The notes: generated from the letters alone by a model not told the origin. A stretch of DNA of 64,000 bases from Lindgomyces ingoldianus (GCF_010093535.1 NW_022985209.1:415499-479498), one strand, 5' to 3'. Positions 12,071 through 23,253 are shown, counted from the first letter of the stretch. Made by a program: numbers and translations.

Positions 12071-12997
12071 TTAGATAAACTCACGCAAAGGGTGTGGGTG
12101 TAGTGAAAACCAACCTGAGTTGTTAAGATTCAGATAATCTGTCAGGTGGATCAGTGGAGCAGGAACTCCTACGGGTCTGTTAGAGGACAGAAATGAGAAA
12201 GGCAAATGAGGTACCAACCACCACCAGGCCCATTTATCTGTATCTGTGCGCAATTTACGTATAGTTGCAGAGCTTCGGTTGTTTTGTGTGGGAATATATG
12301 TTCAATCCGTAGCAGATATTGCCCTGGCGGTGTTGTCGCAGGTATTGTCCATTCAATCTAACCTCCAGTCAGCAAATACGCTTTTTTGAGGTGAGTGGCG
12401 CAGAAATACGGAGGTATTTCTCATCGGATACCACTGCTGTGTTGCGTTCTCTGGCACACTTTCGTTCCATCCCAGCTCATAGATTTTAAACCATTCTCCC
12501 ATGCCATCATACGAGTAGATGTCATCCGTAGGCACTTTGCTCAAGTAGGCACTAAGCGGCCCTGGATGAAAAATCGGATATGGCTTGTAATGGCTGCGCT
12601 GCGATGGTTTGACGCCTGATTCAAAGCCGACTCGGTCCCTGCCTGCCGTGATGTTGGCGATACCGGTTCTATTGGCGGCCTCGAAAGAGTCCCGACAGGC
12701 AATATCAGAGGCTAAACCTTTGCCGAGATATGCGGGATTTCTCCAAGAAAGGTTTTCTCTGGCTTGGGTCAGCAGTAGTGCCGGGTGTTGATTGGGTGAA
12801 TAGCAGGAGAGTACCGGACGTATTGGAAACGCCCAGTCACGTTTCCATTGATTTTGAGAGCCCAGAAGGTATCTGGTCAGGTTAGTAACATACGACAGCA
12901 GAGAAGGGAGCTCTTTACAGTGCGCTGAAGCCGTTGGAAGGATTGCTGAGGTCCCGGCAAGGAGAAGGAGCAATTTCATAATCGAGAACGCCATCAT
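12071..12997 (-). CDS. AA9-type lytic polysaccharide monooxygenase (former GH61), secreted
   Basis: The family is copper enzymes that oxidatively cleave cellulose and related glycans outside the cell. Three exons fit: 12410-12997, 12219-12357 and 12071-12168, giving 274 residues. Intron 1 (12358-12409, 52 bp) has GTATTT, GCTGAC and TTAG. Intron 2 (12169-12218, 50 bp) has GTTGGT, CTAAC and GTAG. The signal peptide (KLLLLLAGTSAILPTASA) ends just before a His, which in AA9 is the first copper ligand. Other AA9 hallmarks are DIAC, IFHPGPLSAYLSK (second His), YDGMGEWFKIYELG and, in exon 2, PPGQYLLRIEHI and LQLYVNCAQIQI with the conserved Gln-x-Tyr. Exon 3 gives VPAPLI. Start at 12997 was chosen because the ATG at 13027 lies 8 bp from a TATA-like box; 12979 is also possible. 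The stretch between the N-terminal His and DIAC is atypical and may hide another intron. It stands alone in its island. Confidence 0.82.
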
Positions 12998-13034
12998 TGA
13001 ATTGATGGTGAGGTTGTAGGTAGGCATTCTACGT

Positions 13035-13044
13035 AGTATATACT
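13035..13044 (-). promoter_or_regulatory. TATA-like box of the AA9 gene
   Basis: AGTATATACT lies 38 bp upstream of the ATG at 12997 and 56 bp upstream of the one at 12979. It favours these starts over the upstream ATG at 13027, which would fall before the transcription start. Confidence 0.45.
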
Positions 13045-14330
13045 ATCCCTATCCAGTGGCAGCATTTCCTAGAACAGTAACATCTGCTCTCCGATCAACC
13101 CGTACTTAAACTTCGTATCCATTGTCCTTCATTTTGGCTTTTAATGAGAGGGAGCTTGGCGAAGGAGCCCCCTTAATAAAGGGTGTATGGAAAACACTGT
13201 GTCAACACTGGGTTCTACTGAGAGCTACGTTAGTTGTTAGCGAAAATGGTGGATGTGTAGCGGGTGGATATCCAAATGCGGACATTGTTACGCTCAAGTC
13301 CCTCCATCTCAAGAGCGAAATTAATTGTTCGTTGTACTTAGTTCGTATTCAGATCCTTCATTTAGTAGAAGATTCCAATTTTGGGATCGCATCCGTATTT
13401 TGTAAGCCCTAGGCACATCACATAGCACCTTCGATCCCCAGTCTACAATAAATCGCTTCTCTCACAACTCATGCTTTCTACAAGGGTATATTTACTTTCG
13501 TTCTTGCCATGGCCTCCCGGGATTGTAATCGTAATTATTCCTCGGATTCAGCGTCCGACTCGCTTCTCCCAGCTTTCGAGCTCGGTTTCCGGAACGGGAG
13601 TTTCTTTCTTAGATATGACCAATGATCTTTTGCGGTAGATTTGCCGGGTTCAGCCCGCTCCGGCCTCCTGATGTAGTGGTACCACAGGGTTCCTAATAGT
13701 GTTTAGGTCACGTAAGCGAAAGTTCTACCTACGATTACTCACGTTACTCACTTTTTCGGAGATTTCATGTGACCTATAATCTTTCCGAAACTCTATACCT
13801 GATGACGGAGCTATGGCGGATGAAGAGAGTTTATTCGGCTTCATTAACACCGCTACCTATTCCCCATCGTCATTGCCACAACTCTCAGTTTTGCGTGCGG
13901 TGAATTGAACCTAAAGAAACTATATGAACTCTGGAAGAAGTTATAGGGTAAGTTTTAAGCAAAAATGTCGTTCCATTGCGAAACACATACACGCAATGTC
14001 ACCACAGCACGAGACTTCTTCGACCATCGTTGAAAGCGTTTGTTTCACGATCAAGTAATTTTCGTCCAATGCCCCCCGCCTCTGATCTCTTGACGTCTCA
14101 ACTAACCGTTGAGCCCAGTGATAGAGTGGCTCGCTCATCGACCTCAAGGAGGTTACCACAAAAGAGCGAGCTTGCAAAGGATAAGGCAGCTTCTGCGCGA
14201 AACGAAGGTCTGTTGCCCCTATAGGGCGACTTTTATAAGAAAGAGTAACGTGTTTCATAAGTGAGCGGACTAGCAAACCTCACTAAAACGCCCTCGCAGC
14301 AACCACGCAGAATTTTTTAATAACAGACCA
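13045..14330. other. Right part of island 1, no recognised gene
   Basis: Unmutated, normal composition. Several short frames exist on both strands: 13122-13412 plus, 13509-13625 plus (38 codons in a good ATG context, CCATGG), 13976-14224 plus and 13941-14276 minus, the last two overlapping. None has a recognisable domain, signal peptide or coding bias I can defend. The frame at 13509 may be a first exon of a gene whose remainder is lost. RIPped sequence resumes near 14330. Confidence 0.35.
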
Positions 14331-14770
14331 TACCAACAACCTATAGAGAAAGAGGTGTATACCTTACTATCTTTAGTATTATGGTAAAGCAGAAATGAAG
14401 GGGAAACATGCTATTAGAGTATTTAATAACCTTTAAAAAACACATATATATATAACTAATATACTCTACTTTTAAGTAACTTACACTATTAAGTAACCTA
14501 AAATCTTTTAGTATAACTAACTTTAATAAACATTATATTAATAACGATGAAATAAAAATATTATATATATTATCTACTGCTAGGTCTTTAGGCAAGTGTA
14601 GTTTTAAGAACTTTATAAATTACTTAAAAAGCTAAAAGTATTTAACCTATTTTAATAGTATAATAAAGGTTAATTAGTAGATGCATTGTGAATTAAAGTA
14701 TAAGATGCTAAAATTTTATTAAAGTAGACTATTTGCTTATAAAGACTACTTGTCTGTAAAATTTATTATA
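14331..14770. other. RIPped sequence with a family C pogo-like terminus
   Basis: AT-rich. Near 14722-14765 is AGTAGACTATTTGC...GACTACTTGTCTGTAAAA, a decayed copy of a third terminal-repeat type also seen near 17604 and 51314-51357. The rest is unassigned. Confidence 0.45.
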
Positions 14771-15794
14771 ACGTACCTAACAGGTTGGCCGGCCACACGG
14801 GTTGGCCGGCCACTTTTGCCAAGCCCCCACTAAAACCACCCTATTCTAGCGCAAAACTGCCTACTTTAGCCCTATATAAAGCAATACAACACAAGATATT
14901 ATTTAAAGTCTACTTCTACTACTTTCTTACACATACGCAAGTTATGCCTAGTCTAATTACACTGCCTGCATTACCTTTAACTTAGCTTACCTCCTTTAGC
15001 GCGCACTTGCGTCTTTAGCTTCTTTCTATTACTACGCGCTCTAAACTCCTTTAGAGTAGTTAGACAAGCCCTATTCTTAACTATTAAAGTCTTTCCTGCC
15101 TAAATCTGCTTCCTTTTATGCAATCTACGTTACATAGTAGCCTTATTTGCTGCTTAAAGCTTTATAATCTTCTTTTACACTAACACTAGCTTATGCGCAA
15201 TAATTAATGCCCTCTTTAAAACTTTCTTAAAGGCCTTTACTATAGACATTAGTAAGCTATTTATATGCTTTTAAATTCTTACCTTTATAAGCATTAATTG
15301 CAACCTAAATTTAAAAGTATTACTTAGAGTTTATAACTGCTAAGGCTTATTGTTAATAGGTAGTAGTAGTAATAAAGTATGTAACTAGATATTAAGGGCT
15401 ATTTTAACCTATTCTAGGTTAAATAAGACTAAACTAGCGCCTTAAAACCCTCCTTAAATATTACTAGAAGTAATTACCGCATTATAGGCGCGTATAAAGC
15501 ATAGTAGGAACTTAAGTTTTATAATATAGGTAATTTAGTTACATATAAGATCTTTAGCTTAGCGCTTATACACCTTTTTTAAAGGGGCAAAACAACCTAC
15601 ATTAAGAGGCTATAAAAGGTGTAATAAGTGTAAAGGCATATAGATAGTAATAATCTTATTCTTCTTATAGTACTGCTAAAAATTAAGTAAGTTATAGCTT
15701 TTATAGCTGTTAATAATAAAAAGCTAATAAGCGCTTATAACTTTTTTTTTATATGCTTATTAAAGTGCTTTAACTACTATAGCCTAAGCTTATT

Positions 15795-16018
15795 TGTGAA
15801 GCTATGTGGAGCACTAAAGACATAAGGAACTGGATTGTATTGTCTATCTAGAGGAGTCCTTTGTAGGAGTCTATATACATGCGAAATGAGTGGGTGAGTC
15901 TTGGCAACAGATTATGGTGACGACGCATACGACTATGATGACGACGCATCCGATCATGGTGACGACGCATGCGACCATGGTGACGACGCATCTGACTATT
16001 GTGTGATTACTGCAAACA
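15795..16018 (-). mobile_element. Solo LTR with minisatellite (224 bp)
   Basis: TGTGAAGCTATGTGGAGC to ACTGCAAACA, flanked on both sides by TTATT (15790-15794 and 16019-16023). The undisturbed target TTATTTATTG can be read in sister element 57056-58919. Its reverse complement shares both ends with the solo LTR at 36592-36799 (TGTTTGCAGT and TAGCTTCACA). Little RIP. Confidence 0.9.
15910..15993. repeat. 21-bp minisatellite, four units
   Basis: Four units of 21 bp, each containing ATGACGACGCAT or GTGACGACGCAT with variable edges, followed by a partial unit. The plus strand is open through the array as a 7-residue Asp-rich repeat (DYGDDAY), but the frame starts and ends in LTR and transposon sequence, so I do not call a gene. 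It lies in the upstream half of the LTR when read in LTR sense. Confidence 0.85.
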
Positions 16019-16865
16019 TTATTTATTGTCTAGCTGTTCTTAGAGACTGTAATAACCTAGTTCTAAAGCAGATTCTTCTCTTTATACTAGGCAAAGAGGT
16101 AATAGTAGCCCTTAAAAATAATAAAAAGTAAAATAGCCTACTCTATTATGTTAATGCTCTAGATAACTATTATCTACTTCTTATTACCTTACTATATTAC
16201 CTTTAGCTATCCTTATCTCTTTAAAGCTATAACAACTACTCTAGTTAATATCTAGCCTATTATAAAGCCTAACTTGTTAAAGTTATACATGTCTTTATCC
16301 TAAATACTATACTTAGCTTTTATGTTAGCTACTAGGCAAAACTAGCCTTAGATAACCTTTAGATCCTTATAAAGCACTCTCTTATAATTATACTTATAAT
16401 TAAACTTTATTATAAACTTAAGGCAATGCTTAACCTACATACTAGGCTAGTTTAAGCTAACCTAGCCTAGATTACGCTCTGTGCGCAAGGAATTAGCTAT
16501 ATTAGCTATAGCTGTAAGCCTAGAGGGAAATCTGCGTGTAATAAGCTTAAGTATGTACTTAACAACTACCTTCTTTTTAAGCTTAGTTAGATTTCTTAAT
16601 TTAGGCTAGCATTCTGCTTCTAAAGGCTGTCTAGCGCGTTAATTGCTTAGTGTTGTGTAAGAGATATTATAAATAGCTGCAGCGTATTATAAGGAGAGTT
16701 TTAAGTCTTATTTAAAAGCCTAAAAAGTAAGCTGTATCTAACATTCTTTAAAAGATTTAATCTAGTGTTGTTGTTAAGGCATTATGTAGATAGGTAGAGT
16801 GTAGTAGGGGCTTGGCAAAAGTGGCCAGCCAACCTGTGTGGCCGGCCAACCTGTTAGGTACGTTA

Positions 16866-17424
16866 TTACTAAAGTTGTACATGTTATTATCCTAGATGCT
16901 ATACTTAGCTTTAATATTCTCTATAAGGCTAAACCTGCCTTAAATTACTCTAGGACTTTTATAAAAAGCTCTTTTATAGTTATACTACACTTAAATGTTA
17001 CTTTAAGGTTTAGATAACACTTCCTAAACATACTAAGCTAGTTTATGCTAATATAGCCTAGATTATGCTTAGCGCGCAAAGAATTAGCTATATAGCTATA
17101 AATACTATCTAAAGGGAAAATCTTTATGTATATAGCTTAAGTATAGTTTTAATAATTACCTACTTCTTTTTATTACCTAGTCTTTATAAGTTAGCTATAG
17201 AATTAGCTTGTAAAGGTTGTCTAGCGCTATAGTTATTTATTATCTTTTAAAAGACTTTATACATAGCTGCAGCATGTTTCTTTAAGAGTAAGCTGTATCT
17301 AACATTCTTTTAGCGCATCTAAGTAGTGTTGTTAGGAATACATTAGTGTTAGAAAAGTAGTTTAGTAGGGTCTTAGTAAAAGTAAGCAACTTAGGTGTGT
17401 AAGCAACTTGCCTGTAAAGTACGT
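16866..17424. mobile_element. Family B pogo fold-back fragment (right arm)
   Basis: Matches the right half of the complete fold-back element at 39667-40766 and ends GCCTGTAAAGTACGT before TA. Its left side is cut by the family A insertion at 14771-16863; a matching left arm was not found. Confidence 0.75.
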
Positions 17425-17426
17425 TA

Positions 17427-17739
17427 CTTCTTTTATACTTATTTACTTTTACTAAATACTTTTTAAGCGTTTATCTGTATACTTTTATAAGCATATTTTT
17501 ATATTCTATTTTGCAAGCTTTATTTATAGGCTGTAAGAACTCTTCTTACGCTATATTTAGTAATTATATAAAGAATTTACTTACTAGCTTTAACTATAAC
17601 GTATTTTACAAGTAAGTAGCCTATACAAGCAAATAGTCTACTCTAACAACATTTTTGTACTTGAATTACATTTTACTCTACAACACTTATATTAATTAAT
17701 TAAATAATAGATAAAATCTAATTTATAATATTTACTTTA
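17427..17739. other. RIPped sequence with family C terminus
   Basis: At 17604 ACGTATTTTACAAG follows a TA and leads into AGTAGCCTATACAAGC. This is a left terminus of the third pogo-like terminal-repeat type. The body of that element was not delimited. Confidence 0.45.
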
Positions 17740-18168
17740 TGTTGCGTTTTGCTAAAAGGTCAACCTTATAGCTAGCACACTAGAAGGATATATATAGACG
17801 GATAGCTGTACGCGACACACCCTCTAGCTTAAACTGTAGAACAAGAGAGGTAAAACATAATAAAACAACCTTAACACACTCTTCCTAGCCTAAGCAACAG
17901 AACTTAGAGACAGATCTAGTAAGGTAGCCTCTGTAATAGACGCACTGCCTAAATGCTCTTTGCTAAGCGTAGGAATTAAACACGCAGTGCTTAGGGATAA
18001 TGCAATCCTACTAGTAGAGTAGGGAGAGCAGGGATGCGAAAATTTTCGTGCGCTAACCATCTACACTACGCTGCAAACTAGGCTCATAACTGTTGCGTTT
18101 TGCTAAAAGGTCAACCTTCTAGCTAGCACAGCAGAAGGATATATATAGACAGATAGCTGTACACAACA
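17740..18168. mobile_element. Miniature LTR element (TRIM-like), 429 bp
   Basis: Two 78-bp direct repeats (17740-17817 and 18091-18168) begin TGTTGCGTTTTGCTAAAAGG and end C(G/A)C(G/A)ACA. They enclose 273 bp with no coding capacity. CTTTA flanks both sides (17735-17739 and 18169-18173), a 5-bp target duplication as expected for integrase-mediated insertion. Size and structure match terminal-repeat retrotransposons in miniature, which depend on proteins of other elements. Little RIP. The interior contains a tRNA-like segment on the minus strand. Confidence 0.82.
17968..18075 (-). other. tRNA-like segment inside the miniature element
   Basis: On the minus strand TAGTGTAGATGG (18057-18068) resembles a polymerase III A box, and GTTTAATTC (17973-17981) fits the B box apart from one C-to-T change. 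TTTGCAGCG before the A box nearly pairs with CGCTTAGCAAA after the B box, like an acceptor stem. The spacing, about 80 bases, is long for a tRNA. Suggestive only. Confidence 0.3.
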
Positions 18169-18226
18169 CTTTATAAATAATATAAGTTCTAACTTAGGAA
18201 CCTTACTAGTAGCTTACTAGTAGTAG

Positions 18227-18734
18227 TGTAATAAGGTAGGCGCCCTGCCTGCCAAGTCAATACCTACGACTTTCCCTACTGTACTAAAAGGTACGCACAA
18301 GAATACTTAGGCTAAGTATTCTCGCATAGTATAATATATATATAGATAATGCTAGGGCTAGAACTAGCACTAGGGGTTGTCTCTAGTCTAGCCTAAACCT
18401 CTGTAAGCGAGAGAAGGCAACGTGGTTAACCGTGCCTACCTCGTTACACTAGTGTAACGATTCGCATGAATCGTTCCATCTCGGTTGCCCGGAACCTATA
18501 TCCGAAGGTTCCTTGTATTAGCCGCGACCCTGAACTAGCCTCTGCTGTCCTCTATTCCCCTAAGTATTTAGTTGCACCTCCTCTGTAGCTAGCTTAGTAG
18601 TTTTCTAATATCCTTTGTACAAGGCCTATAGGTGTTAATGCCATCCCTAGGTTTCTAAGTCCCTACAAACTCCTATATGCCTCTAAGTAGATTCATACCG
18701 CATTTCAACCTATTGCCTTGCCTGCGCTGTTACA
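18227..18734 (+). mobile_element. Composite LTR-like insertion, including family C LTR at 18453-18734
   Basis: The part 18453-18734 (TGTAACGATTCGC...CTGCGCTGTTACA) is a copy of the LTR seen at 37826 and 39017. The 222 bases before it start TGTAATAAGGTAGGC and end GCCTACCTCGTTACA, their own inverted ends, and the last part recurs at 51277-51313. The only 5-bp duplication found surrounds the whole: AGTAG at 18222-18226 and AGCAG at 18735-18739. Whether it is one insertion or two is unresolved. Confidence 0.6.
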
Positions 18735-18739
18735 AGCAG

Positions 18740-19069
18740 TAGCTATAGCGTTGTTAACTTTATAGTGTAGTAGCTAATTTTACACTATGCTCTTGTATTT
18801 TTTTTTACATTTTATTTATTATTTAATAGCTAACTTAAATTTACGTTATCTATAACTATAAAAGTTATTTTTATTTTAAATCTAACATTTTTTATACTTT
18901 ATAGTATACTGTAGCTTTTGTTACGTTTTAAAGCATTATAACTTACTGTTATAAAAAGGTTACTAAATTTATTTAATAACTATAGCGTATATATAATTAC
19001 TTAGTTAAACTAAATTTTAGTTTAAAATACTTTTTAAATGCTATTTTAACTTTATAAATAACGCATACT
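18740..19069. other. AT-rich RIPped sequence
   Basis: Nothing recognised between the LTR and the family B fragment. Confidence 0.5.
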
Positions 19070-19250
19070 AATATACACTACAGGTAAGTTGCTTACACAC
19101 CTAAGTTGCTTACTTTTACTAAGACTACACTAAACTACTTAAATATATTAAAGAAATTTTAGATATAGCTTATATTTTAAGCTTTTAAATAAAATATAAC
19201 ACTTTTAAAGTAATATACTTGTTACAATCCACGATTAGACTGTAAGCAAC
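19070..19250 (+). mobile_element. Family B pogo end fragment
   Basis: CTACAGGTAAGTTGCTTACACACC and the following repeat unit match the left terminus and first part of the family B fold-back elements. The copy is truncated where the GC-rich solo LTR region begins. Confidence 0.65.
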
Positions 19251-19264
19251 TAGTTAGCAGTGCC

Positions 19265-19468
19265 TGTGACGGCGTGTACCGCCTCACATGCTCTGCGGCA
19301 TCAGCTCCCTCGCTTGCGCAACGAGTAGCACGCTAGTGCTACGAGTAGCGCCTTGGCAGGGGGCACACATGTATATTTAAACTCGCAGAGCAGCTCCTCT
19401 GCTCCTTAGTTTAATCTAGTTGAGTTACACCACCTCTTGCTTGTAGCTTGAGCATGCCGACCGTGACA
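19265..19468 (+). mobile_element. Solo LTR (204 bp), TSD GTGCC
   Basis: TGTGACGGCGTGTACC to CATGCCGACCGTGACA, with GTGCC at 19260-19264 and 19469-19473. GC-rich, almost free of RIP, with a TATATTTAAA-type box inside. The same family recurs inverted at 37317-37518. Confidence 0.92.
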
Positions 19469-19473
19469 GTGCC

Positions 19474-22437
19474 CCACAGTTTAAACAATTAAGGATGGAA
19501 AGTCCTTAACTCCTTGCCTGACAAGTCACGTGACCTAACGGATGAGGAATAGACTAAGCTATTAGACTAATGCGCGGCGGAGTGCGTTGTCTAATAAGTG
19601 CAGGACGTTTGAGCGCAGATGAGCACTATTGCGCGCAACAGAAGGCTGCTGCGCTAGGCGCTTATTAACGCTTAACAACGCTTAACTTTATGTATATAGT
19701 TTAGGATTCTAACTTTACTTAAAAGCTGTAATTAACATTAAGTTTATTTTTAATATAGACTAAGTAGGATTACTACTTTTTAATAAAAAGTAATATAATT
19801 ATATATCTTACACTATATATACCTTCTTTTTTATTCTACCTAAGGAACTGTTTAACCTAAGCGCCTTATACTGCTGTTGTAGGGCAAACTACAGTTAGCT
19901 GCCTCTTCTATTCCTAGCAACTACACCTTAACAGACTGTACACCTATATAAAGGCTAAGTTCTCTTCTCTTTTGCCCTTCTAATTATCTCTTATAAGCCT
20001 AGAGTTCTTTAGACACTATTTCTTTAAAGTTAAGATTATAACATTAATTACTACTTTCTAACAAAGTAGAAATCCTTACACTACTTCTACTAACTAGAAA
20101 ATAATTAGCGCCTTACTAGTAGGCACTAGCTAGATTCTAACTTTAAACAAAAAAGCATTAACTAAACAGCTAAATAAAATAAGAAATAAAATAACTAAAT
20201 TAAAGTAACTACTAGCCTAATTAGTAAACGATAGACTAATAATAGTAAACACTTAGATTTAAAACCTTTAACTTAAAGTATTAAACCTAAGAAACGCAGC
20301 CTAGAAAAAGTTAAGCGTAGACTCTAAAAAGATATTAAGGCTTGTCCCCTCTAAACTCTTTACTAGAAGTGTAAAAGACCTTAAGCTGTTCTTTACATAA
20401 TACTACTTTTACATGTAATATAATAAGGGTGCTTTTTAAACCATAAAGAAATAATCTCTTAGATAGAACTTTACCTAGAAAGTCTTCTAGCTATATAGTT
20501 CTAACCTTGCGCAGAGAGCTAGATAAATTTTAAAACTAATAAAAGAACTCTTTTATTAAAAACAGAGAAAATCTTTAGCAGCACTAACTTTTTTAAGGAA
20601 GCCTTAACTGCTATTTATAGATTAGTAAATTAAAAAAAATTAGTCTAACACTACACAGCTTGCTTCTATAAATACCTAGCTATCTGCAGATAGACAGACT
20701 AAAGAGCTATAAGTAGAATGTTCTATAACAGGCTAAATAATGCAGTTAAGAATAAATTTATGTATAATAAAAAGCTAAAAATACTAGATAAATTTATTAA
20801 CTAAGTAATAACTTATAACAAAAGACAGGTAGAATATTAAAAAGAAAAAAAAACAGGCATAACAACATAAAAGTCTAAGTAGACACTAAAAAAGAAGAAG
20901 GCCTCTTAATATAAGAAAGAGCTAATAGACCTTAGTTATGTAAAACAAACATATAGTACTTCTAAGAAAAAGAGTAAAAGTCTTTTTAAAAGTAACAGAC
21001 TACTCTTAAGCAAAGAACAGAAGAAATAGCTTAAGAAAAAAGCCTGTTTAAACTATAGAAAAGTAGGCTACTTCTCTTAGAAATATCTAGACTCTAGGAA
21101 CCTAAAGAATAAAGATAAAAGACTAGCTATAAAAGTTATACACACTAAATAAAAGCTAATGTTAAAAGAAGTTCATAATAGACTTAATAAATAACTCTGC
21201 TAAAAATGTAAAGCTAATTATAAACTACTAAATTATTTTAGAAATTACTAGAAGGTAGAAGTACAGGATAACTATAAGGTCCTCTAAGTAATTAAATAAG
21301 CTGCTGTTTTTAAAAATAGCGCAACTTAACATAAGTAGTAAACTATGTTAAGAATGTAAAATAAAAAGAAAATAGGTTCCTCTTAGAATAACTAATAACA
21401 GGTATACCTATGTTAGATTAAAGCACTGTTTCTAGGCTTCCTAAGATGAATGATGGGTTTGGATATGATGTATAGGATGATCATTGGTTGTCTTGATTTA
21501 TCAATCCTTTTTCTGCTCTACTCGTGTTGCTCGGCTTTTTGTTTTGCCGATCCGAGTCTCTCGCGCACTTGCCCTATGCGCGACCAGCTTGCAACATGCT
21601 GCAAAATGCTGCAATTTGCTGCAACACGCAGCAATTTGCAGCAACATACTGTTCGAGCTTATTGCTCGTACTATGTAGCAGCTTTCGTCAAGCGTTCCTC
21701 CTGTCTTGACAGTAGGTGCGCATATCTGACAACCTATAGAAAAGCTTACCTACTAATTCTACTACAGTAAATGTTAGAAATGTAGAGAAACCTATAACTA
21801 TAATTATAATAAGAAAGAGTACTATAAGGTACACATTAATAATAACATAAACATATATAAGGTTATTTTAAACATTGCTAAAGTACACTACAGTATCCTA
21901 AATAAAACTAAAAAATAGAAATTCTTTAGGAAAATCCTTAGTAATAGAGAAGGCTTAGAATAGTAAAGCAAATTGCTTTATACTTTATAACTCTACTATA
22001 AGAGATTTAGAATGCTACCCTTAGCACTTATAATAACTAAAAAAGAACTTAAAACATAATAAGTTAACTAGTACTACATTCTCTATAAAAGTAAATAATA
22101 TAAGAAATCTAAATGTTAGTATAAAGCAGACCCCTTATACATTATTAGAATAAAGGAATACCTTAGATAGACCTAAGAATAGCTAGTACTAGTCTATATA
22201 AATCTAAAAGAATGCCTAACTAAATAGTAGCTATGCACTAATTAATATTATGTATAATACTATCCTACAAAGCATTAAGCAGGATAGTGGCTATGATTAG
22301 TAACAGAAAATAGTATAGGTAACGACACCTTAGAAGGTACAGCAACTAAACATAAAATCCTACACTGCCTACACTGTATTACAGGACTAGACTATAAACA
22401 AAAGGCATAGACTAACTATAAAAATTATAAAAGCTGC
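19474..22437 (+). pseudogene. Old gypsy-like element remnant: gag part
   Basis: Plus-strand remnant interrupted by LTRs. 19474-19700 is less mutated and may be LTR or leader. A gag-like region follows. At about 21030-21080 a knuckle remnant reads C-L-N-Y-R-K-V-G-Y-F-S, matching CX2CX4HX4C after reversal of RIP-type changes in principle. A second Cys pair (C-K-C) lies near 21195. The element continues at 34983-35421 with a protease motif. Its reverse transcriptase is absent from this window. Confidence 0.6.
21411..21731 (-). mobile_element. Copia solo LTR (321 bp), TSD ACCTA
   Basis: Reverse-oriented copy of the copia LTR, from TGTTAGATTAAAGCACTG to ATATCTGACA. ACCTA lies on both sides (21406-21410, 21732-21736). 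Much less mutated than the LTR at 3320. Short frames in it are shadows. Confidence 0.93.
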
Positions 22438-23253
22438 TGTTAGATATGCGCACCTACTGTTAAGACAGGAGGAACGCTGGACAAAAGCTGCTACATAGTA
22501 CGAGCAATAAGCTTGAACAGTATGTTGCTGCAAATTGCAGCATGTTGCAAGCTGGTCGCGCATAGGGCTAGTGCGCGAGGGACTCGGACCGGAAAAACAA
22601 AGCCGAGCAACACGAGCAGAGCAGACAAAAAAAAATTCGATCAATTAATACAATTAATTATCATCCTATACATCATATCTGTGATGACAAGCACTGTCTC
22701 TACTACTGTATAGAGCTGGGGAAGCAAGGCAGAGTAGGTCGGCTCTATTTCAGCTACACTAAGATAGGGAGGAGAAAGGGAGCTTTAAGGGCTGCTCTGT
22801 AGAAGAAGTGCTTACAGCGCTAAGGCGCTAGCAAGGACGCTAGCGCTAAGCAAACTAATAGTGTTGCACTAGTTGCACCCCCTATATCCTAATTAGCTGC
22901 ACAGGCAGCTCGTCATGTGACGCGCGACAGAGCTCTCTGCGTAGGACTGTCACATCACCCCCTTCTAAGGCAGTCTTATCCCTAAGACTAGGTAGTTTAG
23001 CGCCTCTACATTAGTTTTTAAACTAGTTAAGACTCTAGTGCAGGTTAATTATTAACTTTTATAGGTTTTATATTCTTACCTTTTTTATACGCTTGCAACT
23101 AGGCGTCTAGTTGCGCTAGCAGACTAGGCTTAGTAGGATATGCTTAGTAGAAGTCCCTTACCTTATGCAGAGCTCTAAGGAATCTGTTGGCATTATACTA
23201 GGTAGGGTTAGGATTATAGCCTACCTATAAGGCTTAGTATTAGAGACGCCTGC

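Larger units (their letters stand above)
14890..16782 (-). pseudogene. Fot1/pogo-type DDE transposase, RIP-degraded
   Basis: Read on the minus strand from an ATG near 16782, with many stops. Traces in order: an N-terminal DNA-binding region; YNFNKLGFIIG near 16250-16300, where the family has Y-N-x-D-E-x-G and the acidic residue has been mutated; a C-terminal part of the catalytic domain with CRLFCPFKKG near 15585-15610, matching the family's QPLD-x-G-x-F-x-PLKK; and near the end at about 14925-14975 a CX2CX4HX4C knuckle remnant (C-R-Q-C then H-N-L-R-M-C). This order fits fungal pogo-like transposases that cut and paste at TA. The solo LTR at 15795-16018 splits the gene. Inactive. Confidence 0.82.
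14771..16863 (-). mobile_element. Full-length Fot1/pogo element, family A copy 3
   Basis: ACGTACCTAAC...GTTAGGTACGT flanked by TA. Each end has two GGTTGGCCGGCCAC-type units (one mutated to GGCCAGCC at the right). Without the solo LTR inside it the element is about 1.86 kb, the size of a complete element of this family. It holds a degraded transposase on the minus strand. Confidence 0.9.

Noticed and set aside
13122..14276. Frames of 82-111 residues in island 1, two of them antisense to each other
   Set aside because: No domain, signal peptide or splice pattern; described only as content of the stretch.
15901..16131. 76-residue Asp-rich frame
   Set aside because: Produced by the 21-bp minisatellite in a solo LTR and running into pogo sequence.
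18227..18448. Simple solo LTR with its own target duplication
   Set aside because: The bases on its two sides (AGTAG and CTAGT) do not match; only the larger unit has near-matching flanks.
21450..21770. Overlapping frames of 61-106 residues, and similar ones at 22387-22713
   Set aside because: All lie in little-mutated copia LTRs and differ in frame; LTR shadows.
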